Shown here: positions 1 to 7,858 of the stretch, piece after piece | Numbering within the stretch: the first letter of the stretch is position 1 | Layout: each line of letters starts with the position of its first letter | Assembly (NCBI GenBank): GCA_020847735.1 | Contig: JADLBL010000007.1 | Coordinates: 23,781-87,780 of the forward strand | Reading direction: 5' to 3' | DNA: 64,000 nucleotides | DNA from: Candidatus Eisenbacteria bacterium | GTDB lineage: Bacteria; Eisenbacteria; RBG-16-71-46 | Made by a program: the position numbers and the translations under genes | Notes under the pieces: model-generated | Seen by the model: the letters and a program-made list of their open reading frames with translations, nothing else | Database searches by the model: none | What the model was told of the DNA's origin: nothing

Positions 1-649
1 GCGCCGACTGGACGGCGAACGTGGCGCGCTCGGCGCCCTCGCGGTCGGCCTTGTTGATCACGAACACGTCCGCGATCTCCATGAGCCCGGCCTTCATCGC
101 CTGCACGGCGTCGCCCGATTCGGGCACCAGCACGACCGCGGTCGTGTCGGCGGTCTGCGCGACCTCGAGCTCGCTCTGCCCGACGCCGACGGTCTCGATG
201 AGGATGCGGCCGAAGCCGGCGGCGTCGAGCACGTCGCAGACCTGCGCCGTGTGCACCGCCAGCCCGCCCATGCTGCCGCGCGTCGCCATCGAGCGGATGA
301 ACACGCCCGGGTCGCCGGCCAGTTCGTTCATGCGCACGCGGTCGCCGAGCAGCGCCCCGCCCGAGAAGGGACTCGTCGGATCCACCGCGACGATCGCGAC
401 CGTTTCGCCGCGGCCGCGGTACTCCCGGGCGAGCCGGGTGACGAGCGTGCTCTTGCCCGCGCCGGGCGGTCCGGTGATGCCGATGCGGAACGCCCGCCCG
501 GCGGCGCCGAAGCAGGCGTCGAGCAGCGCGGCGGCGCCGGGCTGTTCGTTCTCGACCCACGAGATCGCGCGGGCCAGCGGCACGCGCTCGCCCGCCAGCG
601 TTCGGCGGATGAGTTCGGCTTCGGATGGGTCGGCGAAGGCGGCGTTCAC
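1..649 (-). CDS. meaB: MeaB-type GTPase chaperone of methylmalonyl-CoA mutase (partial, C-terminus outside window)
   Basis: G-protein chaperone that protects and reloads the adenosylcobalamin-dependent methylmalonyl-CoA mutase in the cytoplasm. The first 216 residues are visible. A helical N-terminal segment is followed by the Walker A loop GITGPPGAGKST (about residues 57-68), then VDPTSPFSGGALLGDR, SMATRGSMGGL, the GTPase segment ILIETVGVGQSE and the base-recognition motif NKAD near the window edge; this order is diagnostic of the MeaB/ArgK family. The start chosen is GTG at 649, giving the normal short N-terminal helix; no good Shine-Dalgarno is visible. No mutase subunit is present in the visible part, so its partner, if adjacent, lies to the left. 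It is the last visible gene of the minus-strand run but is separated from the upstream beta-barrel gene by 196 bp. Confidence 0.93.
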   Translation of the reverse strand, partial: MNAAFADPSEAELIRRTLAGERVPLARAISWVENEQPGAAALLDACFGAAGRAFRIGITGPPGAGKSTLVTRLAREYRGRGETVAIVAVDPTSPFSGGALLGDRVRMNELAGDPGVFIRSMATRGSMGGLAVHTAQVCDVLDAAGFGRILIETVGVGQSELEVAQTADTTAVVLVPESGDAVQAMKAGLMEIADVFVINKADREGAERATFAVQSA

Positions 650-712
650 GGGATTCCGGGAGGTTTTCGGGTTCGGGACGGACGCCCGGCGGACAGGGCG
701 CGACCGGCGGGC

Positions 713-741
713 AAGGTGCCACGATTGCCGGACGCTGCCAA
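713..741 (-). promoter_or_regulatory. candidate sigma70-type promoter for meaB
   Basis: Reading the minus strand, TTGGCA (736-741) is followed after 17 nt by CACCTT (713-718). It lies in the 196-bp gap before meaB and resembles the other -35/-10 pairs in this window, but the -10 box is weak. Confidence 0.35.
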
Positions 742-845
742 CCGGCCCATGGCGACCCGGAGCCCGCTCCGGCACGCGTGGCGCGGAGTCCGCACGCCGG
801 CCCGCGGTGCGATCCCGCGTGCGCGCCTCGCGGGCGGAAGCGCCG

Positions 846-1508
846 TCAGTTCAGCAGTCGCGAGCCGAAGACCACGCCGACCTTGATCTGCGCGTAGCCC
901 GGCTGGATCGTCACCGCGCCGGCGCCGAGCTGCTGCGGCACACCGTAGGAGTGCAGCCAGCGCGCCCCGACGTCCACGCCCCAGCGGTCGGAGAAGTTGA
1001 AATCCACGCCGGCGTTCGCGTCCCAGCCGAAGGCGACCTCGTCGCGGCTCCGGAGGCTCTGGCGGATCTCGTTCTGGCGATCGTAGTCGTCGGGCACGAC
1101 CACGTCGGTGCCGATGCCGTACCAGACGAGCGCGAGGTTGACGCCGCCGTAGGGCCGCAGCACGCCGCGGCCGTGCGAGCCGAACTGCGTCCCGACGAAC
1201 AGGCGGCCGTAGTTCTGCGATGTCTGCTGCTCGACGCGCAGGCCGGTGAGCGCGTCGCGGAACTCGGTGGTGGTCATGAGCAGGTTGACGACTTCCACGC
1301 CGACGACGCCGGCCAGCAATGTGGCGGTGCCGGGCAGCGGCAGCACGCCCTGCACGCCTCCACCCCAGCCCGGCCGGCTGTACTGGCGCGAATCCACGTC
1401 GGTCGGAACCATGCGCAGGCCGTAGACCTCGACCTTGGGCCCGGCCCAGGCGGCGTCGGCGAAACCGAGCAGGGGCAGCACGAGTGCGGCGGCGAACATC
1501 GAACGCAT
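846..1508 (-). CDS. outer-membrane beta-barrel protein of unknown function
   Basis: 220-residue secreted protein. The start at 1508 (MRSMFAAALVLPLLGF) begins a clear signal peptide with a cleavage site near AWA-GP (about residue 23); the open frame continues further upstream but only as a shadow of the preceding gene. The mature part alternates polar and hydrophobic residues in short segments rich in Gly and aromatics (for example LRPYGGVNLALVWYGIG, AFGWDANAGVDFNF, IQPGYAQIKVGVVFG), as expected for an 8- to 10-stranded OmpA/OmpW-like porin fold. The last residue is Asn rather than the Phe/Tyr typical of many BAM substrates. It sits 29 bp downstream of the glycolipid glycosyltransferase gene and may be cotranscribed with it. 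Specific function unknown. Confidence 0.75.
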   Translation of the reverse strand: MRSMFAAALVLPLLGFADAAWAGPKVEVYGLRMVPTDVDSRQYSRPGWGGGVQGVLPLPGTATLLAGVVGVEVVNLLMTTTEFRDALTGLRVEQQTSQNYGRLFVGTQFGSHGRGVLRPYGGVNLALVWYGIGTDVVVPDDYDRQNEIRQSLRSRDEVAFGWDANAGVDFNFSDRWGVDVGARWLHSYGVPQQLGAGAVTIQPGYAQIKVGVVFGSRLLN

Positions 1509-1537
1509 CGCGACCTCCGATCTCCGCGGGGAGCGGC

Positions 1538-2878
1538 TCAAGCCGGGCGTGCGAGCGGCGCGGGCAGGGCCGCGAGCACGCTTCGGGCAATGGTCTCTGC
1601 TGCGAGCGGCCGCGCCAGCCGGGCCGCGTTCCCGCGCACGCGCTCGCGCGCCGCGGGATCCGCGAGCCAGCGTTCGACCGAGGCCGCCACGTTCTCGACC
1701 GAGTCGGCGAGCACGGCCGCGCCGCCGTCCTCCAGGTACCGCGCGTTGCGGACTTCCTGCCCGGGGGTGGGCCGGAAGGCCACCAGCGGGGTGCGCTTGA
1801 TGAGCGCTTCGGCGCACGTCAGCCCGCCGGCCTTGCCCACCACGACGTCCGCGGCCTCGAGCAGCGCATCCACCTCGTTCGTGAAGCCGAGCGCGCGCAC
1901 GCGGCCGTCGTGCTGCGCCGCGAGCGCCTCGATTTCGCCGAGCAGCCGCCGGTTCGTGCCGCAGGCCACCACGAGCGAAGGCCGCGAAGGGAGCAGCGCG
2001 AGCCGGCGCGTCAGCTCGCCCATGGGTCCGACGCCGCTGCCTCCGCCCATGACGAGCACCACCGGCCCCGCGGCCGGCAGGCGAAAGCGCGCCCGCGCGG
2101 CGTCGCGGCCGATCGTGCGGGCGAAGCGCGGGTCCACCGGAATGCCCGAGACCTCGATGCGCTCGCGCGGCACGCCGTGGCCGTGCAGCTCGTCGGCGAC
2201 CTCGTCCGAGGCGACGAAGTAGCGGTCCACGTGCGGATACGCCCACATCGGGTGGGCCGTGAAGTCGGTGATGACGACGTAGAGCGGAACCCGCAACCGG
2301 CCCTGCCCCCGCCGCGGCGAGAGCGCTTCGACCGGAAGGAAATGGGTGCACACGACCGCGTCGGGGTGCTCGCGCTCGACGACTCGCACCAGGCTGCGCA
2401 GCGAAAGCCGGTCAATGGCCTCGCGCGTCGGGCCGGCCGCGCGGTGCACGCGCTGCTGCGCCCACAGGTGGTAGAGCGCGCCCCACAACTTCGGCGCCCG
2501 CTGCGCCATCGCGTTGTAACCCTGCGAGTAGGTCGAGCGGTAGAAGCGCGAGGCGAAGACCAGCGTGTCCACTTCGCGCACGCGGGCGCCCGGCGCCTGC
2601 GCGCCGATGGCGCTGGCCAGCGCCAGCGCGGCGCTCTTGTGCCCGCTGCCGGCGGTCGCGTGCAGGATGGCGATGCGCGGCCCGTCGGCCTGCTCGCCGG
2701 TCAGCGTTTCGACCGCGACGACGCCCCCGCCCTCGGCGGGAAACAGCACCTCGTGGTCGCCGGCCATCTGCCGGAGCCGGGCGCGCCACCAGCGGCGCTG
2801 GGCGCGCAGCCGCGCGCGCCAGTTGCCCGCGCCCAGCCGGGGCATTCGGAGTCGTCCGATGCGGGGGATCTTCACCAT
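1538..2878 (-). CDS. GT28-family glycolipid glycosyltransferase (MGDG synthase / UgtP type)
   Basis: 446-residue MurG-fold enzyme expected to transfer a sugar from a UDP-sugar to diacylglycerol or a similar membrane lipid. After a basic N-terminus (WRARLRAQRRWWRARL, likely membrane-associating) the N-terminal MGDG-synthase domain has the hallmark ILHATAGSGHKSAALAL (about residues 70-86), followed by VVCTHFLP and YVVITDFTAHPMW. The C-terminal nucleotide-sugar domain has VMGGGSG, the VVVGKAGGLTCAEAL motif and PTPGQEVRNARYLEDGGA. The GSGHxSAA motif and length distinguish it from MurG. It follows yraN after 16 bp. The real substrate (diacylglycerol glucose/galactose or another lipid) cannot be read from sequence. 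Confidence 0.85.
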   Translation of the reverse strand: MVKIPRIGRLRMPRLGAGNWRARLRAQRRWWRARLRQMAGDHEVLFPAEGGGVVAVETLTGEQADGPRIAILHATAGSGHKSAALALASAIGAQAPGARVREVDTLVFASRFYRSTYSQGYNAMAQRAPKLWGALYHLWAQQRVHRAAGPTREAIDRLSLRSLVRVVEREHPDAVVCTHFLPVEALSPRRGQGRLRVPLYVVITDFTAHPMWAYPHVDRYFVASDEVADELHGHGVPRERIEVSGIPVDPRFARTIGRDAARARFRLPAAGPVVLVMGGGSGVGPMGELTRRLALLPSRPSLVVACGTNRRLLGEIEALAAQHDGRVRALGFTNEVDALLEAADVVVGKAGGLTCAEALIKRTPLVAFRPTPGQEVRNARYLEDGGAAVLADSVENVAASVERWLADPAARERVRGNAARLARPLAAETIARSVLAALPAPLARPA

Positions 2879-2894
2879 GAGCGACGCTTACGAA

Positions 2895-3245
2895 TCACTC
2901 CGTGATTGCGTTGCGATAGTGCGTGAGGCGTGCGCCGTCGGGGTCCAGGTCCACGGTCACAACGTCCACGCGGATGCGCGAATAGCCCTGCTGCGCGAGC
3001 GCGAGCGCCGCGCGCGCCAGCCGTTCCCGCTTGCGTCGGTCCACCGTCGCCGCCGCGCCGCCGAAGTCGCCGCGGCTGCGCAGCCGCACCTCGATCAGCA
3101 CGCGCGTCGCGCCGTCGTCCGCCACCACGTCCACTTCCACCCCGCCGAGCCGGAGGTTGCGCCCGACCGGCCGCAGCCCGGCGAGCCGCAGGTAGGCCGC
3201 TGCGAGATCCTCGCCCGCGCGGCCACGATCCTGGGACAGTCCCAT
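2895..3245 (-). CDS. yraN: YraN / UPF0102 family endonuclease-like protein
   Basis: 116-residue small protein of the YraN family, which has a PD-(D/E)xK nuclease-like core; the cellular role in bacteria is not settled. Visible family signatures are GRAGEDLAAAYLRLAGL at residues about 8-24, RNLRLGGVEVDVVADDG (the GEIDLI-like strand) and VLIEVRLRSRGDFG, where EVR corresponds to the usual EVK/EVR active-site step. The length matches the family (110-125). In many bacteria yraN follows rnhB, as here, although a 118-bp gap separates them in this genome. Start at 3245 (ATGGGACTG) gives the usual N-terminus. Confidence 0.92.
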   Translation of the reverse strand: MGLSQDRGRAGEDLAAAYLRLAGLRPVGRNLRLGGVEVDVVADDGATRVLIEVRLRSRGDFGGAAATVDRRKRERLARAALALAQQGYSRIRVDVVTVDLDPDGARLTHYRNAITE

Positions 3246-3363
3246 GCGTGTCGCTCCCGCGGGGGCAGTTGAGGGCCGAAAGGTAGCAGAAAGCCCATCG
3301 TGAAGAGGCGCGGCGTCACGTTCCGGGGCTCACCGTGCGTCCGGCGGCGAGGCGGCGAGCGCC

Positions 3364-3996
3364 TCAGCCCAGGGGCAGCTCCAGCGCCATCACGGGCGCG
3401 TAGGTCGCCCGGTGCGCCGGGCACGGCCCGTGCGCGCGGAGTGCCGCCAGGTGTTCGGGCGTGCCGTAGCCCTTGTGCTGCGCGAAGCCGTAGGCGGGCC
3501 AGACACGGTCGAGCCGTGTCATGATCCGGTCGCGCACGACCTTCGCGACGATGGACGCGGCCGCGATGGACAGGCAGGTCGCGTCGCCGTCCACCACCGC
3601 GCGCTGCTCGCAGGCGAGGTCCGGCACCTCGTCGTTGCCGTCCACCAGCACGCACTCCGGAACGACCGGCAGCCCCGCGACCGAGCGGGCCATCGCGCCG
3701 AGCGTCGCGCGGCGGATGTTGACGCGCTCGATCGTGCGCGGCCCGGCGACGCACCAGCGAAAAGCCCGGGCGCCTTGCAGCACCCGGGCGAACACTTCCT
3801 CGCGCCTGCGCGCGGGGACCTGCTTGCTGTCGTCGAGCCCGTCCCAGTCGAGCGACAGATCGAGCACCACCGCCGCGGCCACCACCGGACCGGCGAGCGG
3901 GCCGCGACCCGCCTCATCCACCCCGGCGATCGTGCCGGAGCGCCCGGCGATCCGGGCTTCGGCACTCGCGAGGCGTCGCCAGCGCCCGAGGGTCAC
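3364..3996 (-). CDS. rnhB: ribonuclease HII
   Basis: 210-residue enzyme that cleaves the RNA strand of RNA-DNA hybrids and initiates removal of misincorporated ribonucleotides. The catalytic motif GVDEAGRGPLAGPVVAAAV is at residues 25-43 (Asp27, Glu28); further acidic ligands are in VLVDGND and in the conserved ASIVAKVVRD helix. The C-terminal YGFAQHKGYGTPEHLAAL segment is typical. The start is GTG at 3996, overlapping the rplS stop codon as GTGA, so translation is probably coupled to rplS. Order rplS-rnhB-yraN is the usual one; the normal upstream partner trmD is 12 kb away (see findings). Confidence 0.97.
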   Translation of the reverse strand: MTLGRWRRLASAEARIAGRSGTIAGVDEAGRGPLAGPVVAAAVVLDLSLDWDGLDDSKQVPARRREEVFARVLQGARAFRWCVAGPRTIERVNIRRATLGAMARSVAGLPVVPECVLVDGNDEVPDLACEQRAVVDGDATCLSIAAASIVAKVVRDRIMTRLDRVWPAYGFAQHKGYGTPEHLAALRAHGPCPAHRATYAPVMALELPLG

Positions 3997-4352
3997 TCGT
4001 TCGTCGAGGCGCCGGCCTTCTCCTTCAGGCGGGCGGCCTTGCCCTTCTTCTTGCGCAGATAGAACAGCTTCGCGCGGCGGACCTTCTTCTGGCCCATCAC
4101 CTTGATGTCCGCGATGGACGGCGAGTGCAGCGGCCAGGTGCGCTCGACGCCGATGCCCTCGGACATCTTGCGGACCGTGAACGTCCGGCGCAGCCCCGCG
4201 CCGCGCACGTTCGTGACCTCGCCGCGGAACTTCTGCTGGCGTTCCTTGTCTCCCTCGATCACGCGCACGCTCACCTCGACGGTGGTGCCGGGACGGAGGT
4301 CGGGAACCTCGCTCTTGAGGTGCGCGTTCTCGACTTTCTGGATCAGGCCCAT
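3993..4352 (-). CDS. rplS: 50S ribosomal protein L19
   Basis: 119-residue ribosomal protein at the 30S-50S interface. Start ATG at 4352 is set by a strong Shine-Dalgarno (AAAGGAG, 7 nt spacer) and by the family N-terminus MGLIQKVENAHLK; an in-frame extension upstream is non-homologous. Family landmarks: RPGTTVEVSVRVIEGDKER, QKFRGEV, RRTFTVRKMSEGIGVERTWP and the basic C-terminal KVRRAKLFYLRKKKGK. It has its own promoter candidate 53 nt upstream, unlike the common arrangement where it follows trmD. Confidence 0.98.
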   Translation of the reverse strand: MGLIQKVENAHLKSEVPDLRPGTTVEVSVRVIEGDKERQQKFRGEVTNVRGAGLRRTFTVRKMSEGIGVERTWPLHSPSIADIKVMGQKKVRRAKLFYLRKKKGKAARLKEKAGASTNE

Positions 4353-4411
4353 GACCGGGCTCCTTTCAGTGCCAATGAGCCCGACAGGCCGGGCCACGGA
4401 AGCGGGCGGGC

Positions 4412-4441
4412 AGTCTAGGGGAAGCCCGGGGGGAGGCGCAA
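4412..4441 (-). promoter_or_regulatory. promoter for rplS-rnhB-yraN
   Basis: Minus strand TTGCGC (4436-4441), 18-nt spacer, TAGACT (4412-4417). Predicted +1 near 4405 gives a leader of about 53 nt. The spacer and downstream bases (CTCCCC...GGCT.CCCC, then GCCCGCC) closely resemble the ugd promoter at 37102-37130. Confidence 0.6.
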
Positions 4442-4469
4442 GGCGCACGGCGGCCGGGCGCGGGCGCCT

Positions 4470-4928
4470 CTACTTCACCCCGGTGTGGCCGAATCCGCCG
4501 CCCTCGCGTGAGGTCGCGGTCAGTTCGTCGCTCTCGATCCACGCCACCCGCGGAACGCGCTGCAGCACCATTTGAGCGATGCGCATGCCGCGCTCGATCA
4601 CGAACGGCTCGGGGCCGAGGTTCTGGACGATCACCCGGATCTCGCCGCGATAGTCGGAGTCGATCGTCGCCGGGCTGTTGGGCAGCGTGATGCCGTGCTT
4701 CGCGGCGAGCCCCGAGCGCGGGCGCACCTGCATCTCGAAGCCCTCCGGCACCTCGATCGCGAAGCCGGTGGGAACGAGCGCGATGGCGCCGCTCGCGAGG
4801 GTGAGCGGCTGCTCCACGGCCGCGCGCACGTCCATGCCGGCGGCCCCGTGCGTTTCGTAGGCGGGCAGCGGCAGGTCGCCGGCGTGCGGCAGGCGGCGGA
4901 TGCGGACGGAAACGACTGGCTCGCTCAT
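4470..4928 (-). CDS. dut: deoxyuridine 5'-triphosphate nucleotidohydrolase (dUTPase)
   Basis: 152-residue trimeric dUTPase that hydrolyses dUTP to dUMP and pyrophosphate, protecting DNA from uracil and feeding dTMP synthesis. All five family motifs are visible in order: [24 protein letters not shown] (motif 3 with the catalytic Asp and Tyr), [11 protein letters not shown] and the Gly-rich C-terminal arm [10 protein letters not shown]. The length is normal. The gene lies 117 bp upstream of rplS. A TAAGGT -10-like box stands only 7 nt before the ATG, so the transcript may be leaderless. Confidence 0.96.
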   Translation of the reverse strand: MSEPVVSVRIRRLPHAGDLPLPAYETHGAAGMDVRAAVEQPLTLASGAIALVPTGFAIEVPEGFEMQVRPRSGLAAKHGITLPNSPATIDSDYRGEIRVIVQNLGPEPFVIERGMRIAQMVLQRVPRVAWIESDELTATSREGGGFGHTGVK

Positions 4929-4970
4929 GCCGCGAACCTTAGCGGGCCGGGCAACGCAGCGCGAGCGGGT

Positions 4971-5630
4971 TCACACGGCGGGCGGGCGGAACTGCGCCTT
5001 GATCGAACCCCAGGTGCGGGTCTGCGTCGGATTTGCCCGCACGCCCTCCGGCAGGGTCTCGTCCTCCCAGCGGTCCATCCACCAGCGGGTCGAGTCGGGG
5101 CGAACGCCCCGGGCCGCGAGCTCGGCGGGGATCGCGGCCGAATCGCCGCGCACGAAGTAGAACCTGGCGTAGCCATGGACCTCGACGAGTTCGGGTCCGC
5201 CGCCGCGGTCCACCGTGACCTTGAGGCTCACGGGCGCGCGGATGGACCGGTGCCAGACCGGGTTCCTGCCCGGTCGGTCGTCGGGGAGCTCGGCGAGCGG
5301 AGGGCCGAGGTTCACGTCGATGTCCACGGCCTGCCCGAAGGCGCCGCAGGACGCCGCCAGCTCGTCCGCGCGCACCCACGGCGTCACGGAGTATGCGCCG
5401 CCGGCCGAATCGCCGGCGGCGAAGACGAAGCGATAGTCGTCCGTGAAGAGCGGCGGGAGTGCATCGCAGTCGCGCCGCTGCCAGCTCCACTCGAGAAGCC
5501 GCACGGCGTTGGCCGGGGAGTCGGCGGGCGGCGGCGCCCCGGGCACGGCGGCAACGGGACGGCTGGACTTGCCGCACGACGCGCTGGCGACGAGCAGCAG
5601 GCACGACAGGATGACGACCGAGCGACGCAT
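4971..5630 (-). CDS. probable lipoprotein with NTF2/SnoaL-like character, unknown function
   Basis: 219-residue protein. Start ATG at 5630 places MRRSVVILSCLLLVASASC at the N-terminus, a short signal with a Cys at residue 19 followed by Gly-Lys-Ser-Ser; the -3 to -1 residues (S-A-S) are acceptable but not an ideal lipobox. The mature region after a Pro/Ala linker contains a segment like WSWQRRDCDALPPLFTDDYRFVF that resembles NTF2-like (SnoaL) domains, where a helical pair precedes the sheet that forms the pocket. No catalytic residues can be assigned. It stands 42 bp upstream of dut in the same orientation. Function unknown. Confidence 0.65.
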   Translation of the reverse strand: MRRSVVILSCLLLVASASCGKSSRPVAAVPGAPPPADSPANAVRLLEWSWQRRDCDALPPLFTDDYRFVFAAGDSAGGAYSVTPWVRADELAASCGAFGQAVDIDVNLGPPLAELPDDRPGRNPVWHRSIRAPVSLKVTVDRGGGPELVEVHGYARFYFVRGDSAAIPAELAARGVRPDSTRWWMDRWEDETLPEGVRANPTQTRTWGSIKAQFRPPAV

Positions 5631-6243
5631 CGTTGCAAGGACTCCGGGTTGGCCTGCCGGGAGCATATGGGATCGGCGCGGGATGGCGCCATGGTCGCGG
5701 TGTGCGGCGATCGCGATCCATGTTCATGAGCAGACGCGCGGACGCCGGCGGCGGCAGGACGAATGAAGCCGCCAGCTCGCTGGTCGCGGCCATCGCGAGA
5801 GCGTCGCCGGGGCCGCGGCGCGCTCGATGGCCTCGCCGTCGGGCGGCGGCATCCTGCCGCCTTGCCCTCCTCGCTGGGCGCTTCCACCGCCATCCCTGGC
5901 TACGGAAGCGCTTCGCAGCGAGGCCATCGAGCGCGCCGCGGCCCCGGCTCCTGTCGCGTACACACTTCCCGTGCTGATGGGGTCATGCGGGGCTGCCCGC
6001 CTGGGGATGTTCCTTGCGGGCGCCGGTGGGGCGAGGGTTCGGAGGGTTTGCTTCACGCGGTTTTCGAGGGAGACGTCGGGGAGTGCGCGGGCGGCGGCGA
6101 CGCACTCGCGGTCTCGGGGCAGCGGGCGGCTTCAACCCTGTCCAGCGGCCTCCGAATCGAATCGTCCTTCCGCGCGCCGCTCGCACCGGCGCTACTTCCG
6201 CCCCGATTCCGGCGCCGCGCCCTTTCGGCTACATTGCGCCGCG
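5631..6243. other. 613-bp intergenic region between divergent genes with palindromic element
   Basis: No credible gene. It holds a TATGCT -10-like box for the minus-strand lipoprotein (5662-5667), the palindromic element A (5806-5948) and a TACATT box (6230-6235) eight bases before the plus-strand sugar transferase ATG. Open frames that cross it are extensions of the sugar-transferase frame without family similarity. Confidence 0.6.
5806..5948. repeat. palindromic element A (31-bp perfect inverted repeats around an 81-bp centre)
   Basis: The left arm 5806-5836 and the right arm 5918-5948 are exact reverse complements over 31 bp. The 81-bp centre contains a small hairpin (GGCGGCATCCTGCCGCC) and an 8-bp stem GCGCTTCC/GGAAGCGC, with CCATCCCTGGCT between. 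The centre motifs CGGCATCCTGCC and CCGCCATCCCTGGCT recur in the same order in element B at 7708-7858, so both belong to one family. Size, terminal inverted repeats and absence of coding potential resemble a MITE or a large REP-like element; no transposase is nearby. Confidence 0.8.
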
Positions 6244-7641
6244 ATGTTCGCCCGAAGCCGGCAACTCTTCGCCTCCGCGATGTTCGCCGTGGACGCCGTC
6301 CTGATCGGCGGCTCGTGGCTGCTCGCCTGGTGGTTGCGCTTCCACGGCCTCGGCCTCCCGGCGCCGCGCGGGCTCGCGCCGCTGTCGCTCTATCTTTGGA
6401 GCGGGGCCGTACTGGTGCCGAGCGCGCTGCTCGTGCTGCGGACGCTGCGCCTGTACCGCTCGGCGCGAACCGCGAGGCTCGGGTCCGAGCTGCTCTCGCT
6501 GGTCCAGTCCATGCTCGTCATCAGCGCGCTCGCGGCGATCGGCTCCTACCTTTCGCGCGGCGAGCTGTCGCGTCTCGTGATCCTGATCTTCTTCCTCACC
6601 GGATCGCTCGTGCTGTGCGCGAGCCGAGTCGTCCTGCGGCTCATGCTTCGAGGCCTGCGCAAGAGCGGCCACAACCTGCGCCACGTGCTGGTCGTCGGCA
6701 CCGGCGAGCTTGCCGGCGTCGTGCTCGAGAAGATCCGCCGGCACTCCGACTTCGGGCTGCGCGTGCACGGGCTGGTCGCGGCCGACACCGCGCAGGTCGG
6801 CGCGACCGTCCACGGCGCGAGGGTGCTCGGGTCCATCGCGGATCTGCCGCGCCTGGCCGGCGAGGAGGGCGCGGAGCTCATCTATCTGGCGCTCGCACGG
6901 CCCGAGTGGCAGGCCGAGGAGGAGGCGCTCCGGCTGCTCGCCGACTCGACGGCCTCGGTGCGGCTCGTGCCCGACCTGACGAGCGCGTTCCGCCTGAACC
7001 CCAGCGTCGAGGACTTCGACGGGCTGCCGGTGGTGCTCGTCACCGACAGTCCCGAGCAGGGCTGGAACGCGGTCGTGAAGCGCGCGTTCGACCTCGCCGG
7101 CTCGGGGCTCGGACTGGTGCTGCTCTCCCCCATCCTTCTGCTGCTCGCGATCCTGGTCCGGCTCGATTCACCGGGTCCGGTCTTCTACGCGCAGGAACGC
7201 GTCGGCATGAACGGGCGGCGCTTCCGCATGCTCAAGTTCCGCAGCATGCGAGTGGACGCCGAGGCGGCCGGTGTCGCGTGGACGACGAAGGACGACCCGC
7301 GGCGCACGAAGCTGGGCGCGTGGCTGCGCAAGCTCTCGCTCGACGAGCTGCCGCAGCTGTGGAACGTGTTCGCCGGCGACATGAGCCTGGTGGGACCGCG
7401 GCCGGAGCAGCCGCGTTTCGTCGAGGACTTCCGCGGTTCGATCCCGCGCTACATGCTGCGGCACCACGTGAAGGCGGGCATGACGGGCTGGGCGCAGGTC
7501 AACGGCCTGCGCGGCGACACGCCGCTGGCGCGGCGCATCGAGTACGACCTGTTCTACGTCCAGCACTGGTCGCTGTGGTTCGACGTGCGGATCCTGCTGC
7601 TGACGGTCGTGCGCGTGTTCCGCGACGCGTCGGCGTACTGA
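6244..7641 (+). CDS. polyprenyl-phosphate sugar-1-phosphate transferase (WcaJ/EpsB type)
   Basis: 465-residue initiating glycosyltransferase that loads a hexose-1-phosphate from a UDP-sugar onto undecaprenyl phosphate at the inner membrane. Start ATG at 6244 gives four N-terminal membrane segments (residues about 8-145), a Rossmann-like region (HVLVVGTGELAG, about 157) and, after a fifth hydrophobic segment (LVLLSPILLLLAILVRL), the catalytic C-terminal sugar-transferase domain with GPVFYAQERVGMNGRRF, MLKFRSM, LRKLSLDELPQLWNV and SLVGPRPEQPRFV. It is the only plus-strand gene among minus-strand polysaccharide genes and is bracketed by related palindromic elements, suggesting acquisition as a cassette. 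WecA at 17824 is a second, unrelated initiating enzyme. Confidence 0.93.
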   Translation: MFARSRQLFASAMFAVDAVLIGGSWLLAWWLRFHGLGLPAPRGLAPLSLYLWSGAVLVPSALLVLRTLRLYRSARTARLGSELLSLVQSMLVISALAAIGSYLSRGELSRLVILIFFLTGSLVLCASRVVLRLMLRGLRKSGHNLRHVLVVGTGELAGVVLEKIRRHSDFGLRVHGLVAADTAQVGATVHGARVLGSIADLPRLAGEEGAELIYLALARPEWQAEEEALRLLADSTASVRLVPDLTSAFRLNPSVEDFDGLPVVLVTDSPEQGWNAVVKRAFDLAGSGLGLVLLSPILLLLAILVRLDSPGPVFYAQERVGMNGRRFRMLKFRSMRVDAEAAGVAWTTKDDPRRTKLGAWLRKLSLDELPQLWNVFAGDMSLVGPRPEQPRFVEDFRGSIPRYMLRHHVKAGMTGWAQVNGLRGDTPLARRIEYDLFYVQHWSLWFDVRILLLTVVRVFRDASAY

Positions 7642-7648
7642 GGCGGCT

Positions 7649-7696
7649 CGCGACGGTGCCGGTTCGCGACGGTGCCGGTTCGCGACGGGCACCGGC
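7649..7696. repeat. 16-bp tandem repeat, two exact copies and one degenerate
   Basis: CGCGACGGTGCCGGTT occurs at 7649-7664 and 7665-7680, followed by CGCGACGGGCACCGGC. It starts immediately after the sugar-transferase stop codon and reads into element B. Confidence 0.75.
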
Positions 7697-7707
7697 TCGC
7701 GGCGGGC

Positions 7708-7858
7708 GCCCCGGGCGGCCCGCGATGCAGGCGAACGCGGCCCGCTCGGCTCGGCATCCTGCCTCGCTCTCGCTGCATCCAGTCGCCGCTCCCGCCATCC
7801 CTGGCTTCGCGGCTCCTCGGACGCACCGCGTTCGCCTGCATCGCGGGCCGCCCGGGGC
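7708..7858. repeat. palindromic element B (33-bp perfect inverted repeats around an 85-bp centre)
   Basis: Arms 7708-7740 and 7826-7858 are exact reverse complements over 33 bp. The centre contains CGGCATCCTGCC and CCGCCATCCCTGGCT in the same order and orientation as element A (5806-5948), and overall size is similar (151 against 143 bp), although the arm sequences have diverged. The right arm overlaps the first unit of the 41-bp tandem array, so the array appears to be amplified from this arm. Confidence 0.8.

Noticed and set aside
1509..2351. A 501-residue start for the beta-barrel protein
   Set aside because: The extra N-terminus is the antiparallel-frame reading of the GT28 gene; the signal peptide at 1508 fixes the start.
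5631..6243. A longer start for the sugar transferase (frame open from 5827)
   Set aside because: The upstream part crosses the palindromic element and has no family similarity; the first membrane helix begins at the 6244 ATG.
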